Assembly (NCBI GenBank): GCA_001584585.1 | Contig: LSYV01000021.1 | Location: 1,343,855-1,375,376, forward strand | Length of the DNA: 31,522 nucleotides | Direction: 5' to 3' | Origin: Gonium pectorale | Taxonomy: Eukaryota; Chlorophyta; Chlorophyceae; Chlamydomonadales; Volvocaceae | Part shown: in pieces, positions 22,301 to 31,522 of the stretch | Position numbering within the stretch: the stretch's first letter is position 1 | Layout of the letters: each line of letters begins with the position of its first letter | Translations under genes and position numbers: made by a program | The notes under the pieces: model-generated | Seen by the model: only the letters and a program-made list of their open reading frames with translations | Database searches by the model: none | What the model was told of the DNA's origin: nothing

Positions 22301-25300
22301 CGCGTGGTCGTGCCGACGCGCGCAGTGCGGTGCGGGTGGAACTTGGCCTTTCAGCTTTCCTCGCCGTAGGTACCGGGGGACCTTGGGGCACCGCGATCAG
22401 AGGTGAAGCTCGCCACGTAGGGGCCGCCGCTTTGGGTGCGCACGTTGCTGCAGGGCGGCGCACGGCGGTCTCTAATGTCGGTCCGGGGTGACGCCGCTGC
22501 GCGTCCGCACGTCCATGTACTGCCAGCCGTAAAGTACCCGCTGGTGATCCGCGGGTCGGCTCTCCGCACTGCCCTTTTCGGACCTGGATCCGGATCCAGG
22601 ACTGGATCGCCAACATGGCCTCCACGGCGCTGCTGATGGTCATGCACCGCCAAGTGCTGCAGCCGGGCGCCGAGGTGCGCGATCGGGTCGGGGCGGAGGG
22701 GGTTGGAAGCTTGGGACGAAGGCGCCATCCCCGTTTTGAACATTCTCTAGGCCGCGCGGCGGATGAGTTGCTGTGGCGCACTTGGTCTTCTCTCCGCGGC
22801 CGCCCATGCGTCCCGCTTCCCCTTTGGTTCGGCCTTCAAGCCTGCGGCATTTCCAAAAGGGCACCGAGGTTCGCAATGTGGCGCGTCGCGTCCGGTGGGG
22901 CTGTTCCGTGTCGTTCATGGCCGAGCAGCGGCCAGCTTCTTATTGCGGAGGTACCCCTACCTCCGCGGTGTCCTGGCTGCTCCTCTGACTCGGCCGTCCA
23001 GCAAGGGGCGCCCCCAGCCGCATCTCCCCTGGCGCACCATCCAGAGGCCCCACGGCCTCAGCCCACCAGGCCCCCACTCACATCCCAAGCCCAAACAGCA
23101 CGCATGCTCCCTGCCCCTCCTCCGCAGGCGTTCCAGCGGAGCGTCAACATGAGCGCGTTTGAGGAGTTCCTGCAGCCGGGGCACCCCGCCTGGGCCTGGC
23201 AGCCAGCATGCGGCGGCGGTGGCGGCGCGGGCGGCCCTGGGGGCTGCAGCGCCCCGACGTCTGCGGCGCTCCTGCGGCAGCGGCTGCTGCTCTTGATCAT
23301 CAACCTGGATTGGTCGATCCACAACCGGCGCTCCATGGGCCCGCACATCAAGATGGTCGGGGCGCTGACCCCAGGTACGGAGCCGTGTCGTACATGTACT
23401 GCACGGCCACAGCTCCACGCTACGCGCCGTGTAGGTGATGCCATCAACACAGCTCGCCATGTGCTGAGGCCCCAGTCCTCCATTTCCTTGTCCCGTTGGC
23501 CCGCACTGCTTTCTGCAGGCCCGCCCCTGCCGCTGCCACCGGCTCTGCGCGCCTTTATGTCGCCACCATCGGCGCCCGGCGAGACCGGGGACGCCCGCAA
23601 CGGGACCGACCCGCGGGTCATATACGTCTCGGGCGGGTCGGTCTTCTGCTTCGGCGATCCGGGCGAGGCGCACCTGCTGCTGGTGAGAGTCGGGTGGGGC
23701 TGGAGGGGCGGCGACCCGTGGGTCCCGCAGGGTGGCGTGGCGGTGCTTGCAGATGCCAGATGAGGCAGTGGCAGAGCACAGCGGTGGGGCGACACTTGCG
23801 ACGTGCGCCCAACCCCTCATTGCAGTGACTTATGAACCCGTTAGGAGGAATGACAGTTGAAATTCGCCGGACGCCGGTTCTTGCGCGCGTCGTACGCGCC
23901 GCGCCCTAGAACGCTGGACATGGAAGCGCGCCCCATACCTGCATGTCCGCAGGCGCTGCTCTCCCTACCGGAGCGCTACCGCATCGTGTGGAAGATTCCG
24001 GCGAAGAAGCGCGAGCGCCTGGCGGCGCGGCTGGAGGCGATGGGGGACCCGGCGGCAGCGGAGGCCGCTGCGGAGCTCAAACGGGCGACGGCTGCGGCGG
24101 CGGCCGTGCCCTCCGCCTCCGATCCCCGCTCGCCGCCGCCGCCAGCCTCGGCGTCCAGGCTGCTGCTGTTGGAGTGGGCACCCCAGAACGACATCCTCGC
24201 CCAGCCCGCCGTGGCTCTGTTCGTGTCGCAGTGCGGCGCCAACGGGATGCAGGAGGCGGGCTACTACGGCGTCCCGCTGCTGTGCGTTCCAGTGGGTGAG
24301 TGCCCTGGTGCGTGTCCCGCCTGCCCGGCGGTGGTCAGCCGGCCGGCCGTCTGGCTGGCTGGCTGGCGGGGCCCCGTGAACCCACCTTCCTCAGGGGGTC
24401 TGGTTTGGGACCGGAGCACGTTTGCAAGGGATGCGCCTGGCCGAGGTGTTGGGAGACGTGGGCGACCCCCTCGGGGAGTGGCTGACCCGCGGGTCCGCCC
24501 GCGTTCAGCTGGTTGGCGCAGGGGGCGCAGGGAGCCCAGTCCAAGGGGGGCCAGAATATGCACAGGCCCACTGCTGCGCCCTCCGCGTGCTCCCCTCCCC
24601 TCCCCTCGCTGGCGCCCCGGCCCTGCCACCCGCCCACACCCTCCCATCCGGCCGCCCCCCCTATCACCTCCGCTCCCCTCCCCGCCAGTCGCTGAGCAGC
24701 CCCTGAACGCGGCCTTCGTGGCCTCCCACGGGATGGGTCGGGTGCTGGACCGCGGGCTGCTCAACGGACCCGCCGGGCAGCAGGCGGCGCGGAGGGCGCT
24801 GACCGAGGTCCTGGCCGACGAGGCGTTCAGGTGCGGGGTGGGTTCACGGTGGGTTCACGCCTGGCGGCGCCCCTCTTGGTCAGGCTCTCTCCGACGTACG
24901 TGCAGCCGTGTAGATTGTCGCGTAGCACTCAGGGACCAGAGGGTTGCCTGGCCCGCGCCTCAAGCCTTAGAGCGCGGGTCCCCTCGCACATGCGCCGCAT
25001 GGCAGCTGCACCGGCTCGGCGGTCGCCACCACGCTCTACCTCAGCCCCCGCCCCTCGACCTCAGCCAGCCGTTGCTGCCTTTCCCCGCCTCCGCCCCCGC
25101 CTCCGCCTCCGCAGGCGAGCTCTCCCTGCCCTGCTCTCTTGCCCAAGCCCATGATGCCGCTGTCGGCCGGCCTCCGCAACTTGCCGCGTCCCCTGCGATG
25201 CCCCCGCCTCCCCCCGCCCCCCCCTCTACCTCAGCCAGCCGTTGCTGCCCTCCCCCTCCTCCGCCTCCGCCTCCGCAGGAGGGCCGCCCGGCTGGTGTCC

Positions 25301-25591
25301 GCCCGCATGCGCGCGCACCCCCGCCCCGCCGCCGCCCGGGCCGCGGACTGGGTGGAGTACGCGGCGGCGGCGGCGCGCGCGGGGCCGCCCGGCTTCCTGG
25401 TCCCCGCAGAGGCCCAGCTGCCGTGGTGGCGGCTCGCGATGCTCGACGTGTGGGCGCCGGTGGGGCTGGCGACGTGGGCGGCGGCGGCTGCGCTGGCGGC
25501 CTGCGTGCGGCGCCGCCGGGCGGATGGCAAGTCGATGGCCGCCGGCGATGGGCGGAGGGCGAAGGCCGAGCAGCGGCCGCATGCGGACTAG
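19334..25591 (+). CDS. Membrane-anchored UDP-glycosyltransferase, GT1 family
   Basis: Twelve exons: 19334-19447, 19627-20052, 20212-20282, 21309-21373, 21599-21711, 22160-22228, 22600-22674, 23128-23374, 23519-23682, 23953-24295, 24689-24830 and 25279-25591. They join in frame to 713 residues. GT1 enzymes move sugar from a UDP-sugar to small acceptors. Seen: signal peptide (MALLVLLLLTLHG at 6-18); acceptor-domain start YRILVAPLAWRAHALPLL with candidate catalytic His71; FDVFFGDVANFCVPTLAEF; VIYVSGGSVF; and the donor signature WAPQNDILAQPAVALFVSQC from Trp523 to GVPLL and EQPLN. Near the end lies a membrane helix (about 662-686) followed by RRRR (687-690). This is the type I ER membrane layout of animal UGTs, with a WWRLAMLDVW block where animal enzymes have their conserved pre-membrane motif. 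Oddities: the signature His is Gln541; Ala/Pro inserts lie around 480-515. Exons 3 and 4 are least certain, because the intron between them carries the assembly gap. Confidence 0.9.
20515..20534. other. Assembly gap of 20 N
   Basis: Twenty undetermined bases within the UGT intron 20283-21308. The left flank is a short tandem GC repeat (ccttgtcc.gccccaaac), a likely cause of the break. The true gap length is unknown. Confidence 0.99.
20762..20830. repeat. 23-bp tandem repeat, 3 copies
   Basis: The unit aattgagctagcaaactgtc followed by tgg occurs three times. Copies 2 and 3 are identical; copy 1 has ttctgt at its end. The repeat is AT-rich against its surroundings and lies within the large UGT intron, after the gap. 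Confidence 0.9.
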
Positions 25592-27591
25592 TTACTTGTA
25601 TGAACATCGACAGCAGGGCAGCAGGCTAGTGGCTGGTCCCGTCGCTCCATAATTCTTGAATGAGGGGCAGTGGGGCGGGGTGGGAGCGGGCGGCGGATCA
25701 ACGACAGTGTTTCGCGCCGGCGCTGCCCCACCGGCAACCGAGATTCGTACATAGTATCCGTGCATACAGCTGATGGAGTGGCGCTGCCCTCGATCCCGTA
25801 CATACGGCATACGACGATATGAGACGTCGTCAAGGTGATGTGTGTCCGCCTCGCGCGTGTGGGGATCTCGGTGCGAGTGTGGCCCGCAGCTAGCGCCTGG
25901 GGGGCTGCCGCCTGAGGGCTGAGGCGTCGACAGGGCAGCGGCAGCGGGCCTGGTGCGTGCGAGCGTAACGTCTTGCGATGCGGTTTGGCAACGGTCTGGG
26001 CGCGCGCCGCGCGGGCAAGTGGGAATATGAGGGGACAGCCAATGCCAGCGCGCAAGGGCTGACGGTTGAGACGGTTGGGGTGGGTTTTGAGTGCCGTACA
26101 CGGCAGCCCATTCGGTGCGTATGGTGCGTACCGTACGGTGCGTGTTGAAAAGGAAAACGCATACGACGAGCATAAGCGCGAAAGTGATGGCGTCGTTGTG
26201 GGACCCAGCTACAGACGCAGTCGAAGGGGTGATGTCCCTGCATGTTAGTTCGGTGGCGACCACCACCGTAGCCCCCGATGCGTGCGTGTGCGTATGTGTA
26301 TGTTTGTGGGGTTACTCCGCTAGCGCGCGACCTATCTATGGGATAGCCCACGGACGCGGCGGGTGAGCCCACGGAGTGATGTCCGCGCGTGCGCCGTGCG
26401 TCGGGCGGGGGCGAGGGCAGGCGGGGCGGTCGAGTGGGGCAGCAGGGCGGGGTGCAACTGTCACTAGACGCATCTCCACGCGGCTGTATGCGGCAGCAGA
26501 TCTGGGTGCGTATCGAAGCAGTGTCTTGGACGCTACAGACAGCTTTGAAGGCTCCGACTCCAACCGGCCAACGGCCTGCACGGGATGTCAGCACACTTGG
26601 CTGTAAGCAAGGCCCGTGTGTGATAGGTCCACAACCCGGCTCCCCAGTCCTATCACTGCCGTGCGCCAGGTTCCTGCAAAGCAAAGCAACACTCCGACAG
26701 GGCGCCACGCAACGCCACGCAAGGGGCCTTCTTGCAGGATTACTGGCATCCAACCGAGAAACATCAAACATGCAGATAGAGATTGCACCTGACGTCATGC
26801 GTCCGAGCGGTAATCCCACGCACTGCCGTACCACCACCAACCAACACAACCAACCCCGACGGCCGCGGTGGCTGTCACGTCGCGTACGTACGAGATGCAC
26901 GGCAATGCAGTCAGGTACGCCGTCGTACCACACATGCCCATACGCGTGCGGAATGCTATGCGAGGTCTGCAACGTCAGTGCCGTGCATTCCTGTCGCGGC
27001 GATTGCTGCGTCGACCCGCCACCGAAAGCGGCCCCTCAGTATCTATCGAAGCCGACAGAGCAATGGCCGCCCGGGCCTTCGCCAATAGGTGCTTGCCTGT
27101 GTGCGACAAGTCAGGGAGCCGGAAGACACAACACGGCACAATGCTCCGCTGAAAGAAATGCCAGACCTCAAGGTTCAGTTAATCACCGGCCCATGCACAC
27201 ATGCCCACAGCAGCAGCCCAGCGTTGAACTTTCTGGCCACACCCACCCCACCTGCCTCGATCGTCCGCTCTACCGCGGCGCAGTTCAAACAAAGCCTTGA
27301 TCGCCGCCGGCTGTGCCGCCCCCCCCCCCGTGCCCTGGGATGAATGCATGCATCGTTCCCAGGGCCGCATGCCCGTCACCGCCCCCATGCCCTCCAGGCA
27401 ACAAATAAAGCCAGCAAAGTGCACTGCAGTCGGCGGCACAGGGTACCGTGCGGTACGTCCTGGCCGGAGCCAGGAGACGGGCATCGTGCCGTTCCGTACA
27501 CACACAGATACAGATACAGATACAGATTACAGGCTCCCCCAGAGAGGGGTTGCGGGCCACACGAGCAGACCACACACACGCACACACCGTG
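25592..27591. other. Gene-poor region after the UGT gene
   Basis: About 2 kb with no exon I can support on either strand. It has many short gtacgg/ccgtac-type palindromic words (for example gcgtaccgtacggtgcgtg near 26125), a C run at 27319-27330, and an agatac tandem near 27505-27525. The only TGTAA near the UGT 3' end that I noticed is at 26602-26606, about 1 kb after its stop. Confidence 0.45.
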
Positions 27592-28074
27592 CAAGCACGC
27601 ACATTCGCATGACGTAACACACCGTGCTTCGTTCCATTTCAACACACACACCGTGCCGTCCCGGTTTGCACGACGTGGCACCCTCTTGACGTCCCCAAAC
27701 GTCACGAACGGCCATGGCTATGGCATGCGGAGCGACCGTTATGCACCATGGATCATGGAAGTTATGGAACACGCGCGAGGCAACCCTCCGGCCAATCTCG
27801 CCTGCTCGTTTGCCCCAGTTAACAGCGAAGCAAATAGCAAAGTCATTGCGACTCCAGTCAAGCGTGCTGGCGCCGCGCCTTATGCACGGCGCAGTTGTGC
27901 ATGCCGCCGTCTTGAGACGAATGGTTCAGTCTGATGCCGTACGGCGTCAGCGCTGCCGCGAACACGACCCATGGGTCTGCCTGTGCCGTACGCCCATCCG
28001 AGGTGCACACCGCCAAGTGCCAGCAGGCACGTCTTCCCCCCTTCCGCGAGCTGCCTGATAGCCTGAACGAGTGA

Positions 28075-28108
28075 ACCACTGGGCGCGTCCAAGAGCGCGC
28101 CCAGTGGT
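28075..28108. repeat. Perfect 13-bp stem hairpin
   Basis: accactgggcgcg (28075-28087) pairs perfectly with cgcgcccagtggt (28096-28108) across an 8-base loop. It lies near the middle of the region bounded by the 31-bp inverted repeats. No U run follows it, and nothing suggests a known RNA. Confidence 0.8.
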
Positions 28109-28787
28109 CCCATCTAGATCTGCTGCTGCCGTGCATATGGTGCCGTACGCGCACACACACCCCAGGGCACCAGCTCAGCCGCACTGCCGCAGCCGGCGCC
28201 GCACCGACCCGTGTCGCAGGGTGGCGCTCGCATGTGCGGCCGCCTCCGCGTCGCAGTCGCCGGGCTGTGAGTACCGCACCAGGAGAAGCGGCATCACCGG
28301 CCGACCGACACCCACCTGCCATCGAAAGGCAAGAGAGGCTGCGGAACCCCCGACCAACCAACCCCAACCAACACCGCCAATCAACAACCACCTGCCGCCG
28401 CAACCCGCAACCCGGGAGGTTGCGGCTCCGCAGCCCGGCACGTCGCAACGCCGTTCCCCTTTCGGCTATGTCACGTCGGCATATGTGTCGATGCAAGCTA
28501 CGACCGGCCACCCCTCGTACTCGCTCCCTGTCGGAGCAGCCCACACAGTCTTGCGCTGCACATGGAAATAGCACGCAGCGGTGGACCCCACGCAATGCAC
28601 CGCTTGTACGCCAGCCGCAACCGTAACGGGCTGGTCGGGAAAGACCTGTAGACGAACCGAGGTTCCATTTAAAGAACCATGATGCAATGTATTTGCGCCC
28701 AGCCCGCAAACTTAAGTCAAGCGTCAGCCTGTGTCAGCGGCAAGGACCATCCCTCAGCACACGGCTTCCGTGCCACTGTGCACTCAT

Positions 28788-28788
<1 letters not shown>

Positions 28789-28834
<46 letters not shown>
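28789..28834. repeat. (GT)23 microsatellite
   Basis: An uninterrupted GT dinucleotide tract that runs into the right 31-bp inverted repeat. Confidence 0.95.
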
Positions 28835-28837
<3 letters not shown>

Positions 28838-29129
28838 GTCATGCGAATGTGCGTGCTTGTGGACAGGCTGCAAACAGACTAGGCGAGGTAGGCGAGCGAG
28901 GCGAGGGTGTGCGTGTGTGCATGGCGTTGCTCGTACGACACCGTACGACACCGTACGCACCGTCAGTGCCCCCAGCGAAACGGTCCACCCACATTCACCG
29001 CCCTCACGCAACAGCTCAAGCCGTCCGCCCTCCGCGTGGGGCACTGGCGGTGGGGGGGGACGGCGGGTGATGCGTAACGGGACGAACATCCGCCCCGCCC
29101 CACCGCCAATGCACACCACGCAAAACACA

Positions 29130-31396
29130 TCACCCCTCCAGACGGTGCACGCTGATGTCCTCCGCGTCGTTGAAGGCGCCCGACATGGCCTGGCTGCCCC
29201 ACCGGCCGCTCACCGCGCCACCCCCGGGCGCCGCTGCGGCTGTCATCGGAACCGGCACCACCGCGTTACGGGAGGCGCTGCGCTGCGGCGCGCCGACGCC
29301 GAAGCCGCTCCCGCTGCGGCCGACGCCGACGCCGGTCGGGGACGGGGAGCTGCCCGGTCGCCGCTGCGCCGGGGCTGCTTGTGAGTCCACTGCGTGTTGT
29401 GGGAGGGTGGTCAGGGTCAGGGTCAGGGTCAGACCTGACATGCCTGCGCAGCGGATGAGGTGAGACAATTGCGAGGCGCGTGACGTCGTATCAGGGGGCC
29501 GTATCAGGGGGTCGTATCAGGGGGTCGTATCAGGGGGTCGCAAGAGAGACCAGGCCGGTGCTGCTGAACAGCTGCAGCTGCTGAACAGGTGACCACAGGG
29601 TCATATGCCTTTCTTCACAACGACACGCGTGGGCGCTCGCCTGGATACCCGCCCTCCAGCTTGCCGGACCCCGAGCGGCACACGGCACGGCCGCCTCTTG
29701 CTCGCCCGAAAATGGGGGCGCCCTGCACCCCTTGACGCCGCCGCTGCACAGCTCCCCTCCACCCCTCCCCCGTCCCTCGCCCCGCACGGCCCTCCCAAGT
29801 GATCGACGCTTCGGCCGCTCCACTCCCACACCAGCTTCCACTCCTACACCCCCCCTCCCTCCCACTCCCATTGCTGCTGCAAGCCCGAAAGCCCGGCGGC
29901 TCACCCGACGGCGGACTGATGACGCACAACACGTCGTTGTTCCCGTCCGCCGCCGGCCGCTGCAGCGCCGCCATCTCCGTATCCGCCGCCGCCCGGCCGG
30001 CGGCGGCGCCGCCACCGCCGCCGCCCTGCAGTTTAATACTCTTTGATGACCGCACGAACATTTGTGTGCCCGTGTCCGACGTCACTTCGTCGCTGATCCT
30101 CACGCGCGATTCCCCCTTGCCCGGCGAAGGCGCCGCCGGCGCTGCAACTGCAGCGGCCCCGCCGCCGCCGCCGGCGGGTTTGCTGCTGACGGAGACGGAC
30201 AGCGCCGCCGGCTTGACGAAAGTGGGCTGTGAGGCGGCGAAGCCCGCCTGCCCCAGCGTGTCCCCGCGCATGATCCTGTCGCCCAGAGCGGCCCCCGCGG
30301 AGACCTGCAGGAAGGCGCGGACGTAGCACACCCGGGGCACTGCGTGAGCAATACCCTAAAGCATCCAGTCCTTGAGTGACGTTAGCAATGCGTCACGAGG
30401 GAGAGCCCCTCGGAGTCCTCCGGAGCAGCCCCAACACGGGGTACTGGTAGCATTGCCTGTCGCGAGGTCCAGCCGAACCTTTCGTAGATGACGTTGGCTT
30501 GGCGGGACTGCCAACGCGCCGAGGGTAACCCAGCAGCGAAGCGAGCACCGTCCCTGCTGCCCAACTGGGCGATTCGGCGTCCGCGACGCGATCCGTTTCG
30601 CTTCTTCATTACCCCACTGGGCACGAGCCGAGCGCAGTCTCACAGCGCACGCGCTCCCACCCGCTAAAGCAGCCGCCCCCACATCCGCTGAGATGGAGCC
30701 CTCCGTTGAGCGCCCTCTCCCCTTTGAAGAGCCCCACAGCCTTTGCTACCCCGCACGCACACACGCGCGCACGGAAGCCGGCAGGCACACCTTCCTGTCG
30801 TCGATTATCAGCGTGGGCCCATCCTCCATGTAGTAGGCGCGGCTCTGGTGCCTGCGGGACACGTCCACGGGCGTGCGGGCGCCCACACGGGTGGCACATG
30901 CGTGTGTCCGGCTGCTGTGTACGGCCGCGGATGGATGACACGAATGGGCGCAAATGCGGCAGCTGGGCAACGGCACGGAAAGAGGAGGGCGCGACCCCCG
31001 GAGCGCAGGTCTGGTGACGTGCATGTCGCCGAGCAGGGGCGCGGATGGATGTTACCCAAATGCGGCAGCCGGGCACTGGCACGGAAAGAGGAGGGCGTGA
31101 CCAACGGAGCACAAGTCGAGGTGCATGTATACTTCGTTTGAGGTACGCCCCCGTTAATTTGTGCGTGCCCGGACAGGCACGATGGCCCGGGAATAGCAGC
31201 GGATGGCACTCCTCTTTTCCCTCGCCGCGGGCGCCTCTCAACGCTCCAAAGCTCTCCTCTTGTCCTCAAGCTCACATCTCCTGAGGCGCACCCACAGCCG
31301 CCAAGCCAAGAACCGAAAGCTCTGCGATGCACTGTACCTGCTAACGTCGAGGCCGCGCAGCTCCTCCTCGGGCGATACTCGCAGCAGGTTGAAGTA
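29130..31396 (-). CDS. 3' part of an unidentified gene with Ser/Gly/Ala-rich C-terminus
   Basis: Four consecutive exons on the minus strand join in frame: 31338-31396 (phase 0 in), 30791-30851, 29905-30304 and 29130-29389, with stop TGA at 29130-29132. Together they give about 259 residues; the 5' exons lie beyond the right edge. The first two exons look conserved (YFNLLRVSPEEELRGLDVS, then HQSRAYYMEDGPTLIIDDRK). The third starts VSAGAALGDRIMRGDTLGQA and contains SRVRISDEVTSDTGTQMFVR plus Gly and Ala runs. The last is low-complexity and ends AEDISVHRLEG. I do not recognise the family and do not propose a function. Donor and acceptor sites are canonical (GTACAG, GTGTGC, GTGAGC; acceptors cccacag, cccgcag, ctgcag, acgcag). 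Two introns hold 13-bp minisatellites. Confidence 0.75.
29409..29432. repeat. Hexamer repeat (GGTCAG)4
   Basis: Four exact copies of ggtcag, in the last intron of the minus-strand gene and close to its final acceptor. Confidence 0.9.
29488..29539. repeat. 13-bp minisatellite, 4 copies
   Basis: The unit gtatcagggggtc is repeated four times (first copy ends gcc), in the intron 29390-29904 of the right-edge gene. Confidence 0.95.
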
Positions 31397-31408
31397 CTGT
31401 GGGGGAGG

Positions 31409-31522
31409 CAGGTCACGGATGCAGGTCACGGATGCAGGTCACGGATGCAGGTCACGGAGGCAGGTCACGGAGGCAGGTCACGGAGGCAGGTCACGGAGGC
31501 AGGTCACGGAGGCAGGTCACGG
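31409..31522. repeat. 13-bp minisatellite reaching the window edge
   Basis: About 8.8 copies of caggtcacgga(t/g)g. The first three copies end in atg and all later ones in agg. The array starts 13 bases from the acceptor of the exon at 31338-31396 and runs off the window, so its full length is unknown. Confidence 0.95.

Larger units (their letters stand above)
27592..28859. mobile_element. Candidate non-autonomous element with 31-bp inverted repeats
   Basis: The 31 bases at 27592-27622 (caagcacgcacattcgcatg followed by acgtaacacac) recur as a perfect reverse complement at 28829-28859. They bound 1,268 bp. No transposase motif is visible inside, and no clear target-site duplication flanks the arms (left flank ends ccgtg, right flank begins tggac). 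The interior has a 13-bp stem hairpin at 28075-28108. A (GT)23 tract touches the right arm. The perfect arms point to a recent event, but whether this is a transposon or a local inverted duplication is not settled. Confidence 0.45.

Noticed and set aside
25890..26972. 360-codon open frame on the minus strand
   Set aside because: Composition is that of random GC-rich sequence (Arg, Pro, His, Cys rich), with no motif, no splice-supported neighbours and open frames on other strands at the same place.
31409..31522. CRISPR-like array at the right edge
   Set aside because: The 13-bp units are directly adjacent without spacers, so this is a minisatellite, and the genome is eukaryotic.

Overview
The window is nuclear DNA of a GC-rich green alga of the Chlamydomonas/Volvox type. 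This rests on dense, short, phase-consistent introns with pyrimidine-rich acceptors, GC-biased codon use, Ala/Gly/Pro low-complexity inserts inside conserved domains, TGTAA polyadenylation signals, abundant micro- and minisatellites, and a 20-N assembly gap. The gene models are hand-spliced. Every junction used here keeps the reading frame, and in the conserved genes the joined exons reproduce the family's continuous sequence.

Layout, left to right. (1) 1-1670, +: 3' part of an unidentified gene with a coiled-coil-like start and a Gly-rich last exon. (2) 1754-2366, -: a tentative 90-aa gene with a 16-bp minisatellite in its first intron. (3) 3004-5070 and 7544-9987, +: two tandem paralogues sharing an almost identical FRPCPETG..PLVYEQYDHIS block, resembling SigF-like NTF2-fold proteins. 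Between them lies a degenerate copy of the last exon of the first gene. (4) 9988-12595: no gene seen. (5) 12596-17300, -: a complete ten-exon Cdh1/Fizzy-related (FZR1/CCS52) activator of the anaphase-promoting complex. (6) 17855-19063, -: a complete five-exon SEC11, the catalytic subunit of the ER signal peptidase. (7) 19334-25591, +: a complete twelve-exon UDP-glycosyltransferase with an N-terminal signal peptide and a C-terminal membrane anchor, the layout of animal ER UGTs. It starts 270 bases from SEC11 and is divergent from it. (8) 25592-29129: gene-poor DNA with a pair of perfect 31-bp inverted repeats 1.27 kb apart. (9) 29130 to the right edge, -: 3' part of an unidentified gene with two different 13-bp minisatellites in its introns.

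The genes are independent eukaryotic units, not an operon. The main loose functional link is SEC11 beside the UGT, since both products belong to the secretory pathway. The most unusual points are three GC-AG introns in one window (two in SEC11), the tandem NTF2-like pair with its exon relic, and the 31-bp inverted-repeat element. I found no clear evidence of a wholly new multi-gene system.
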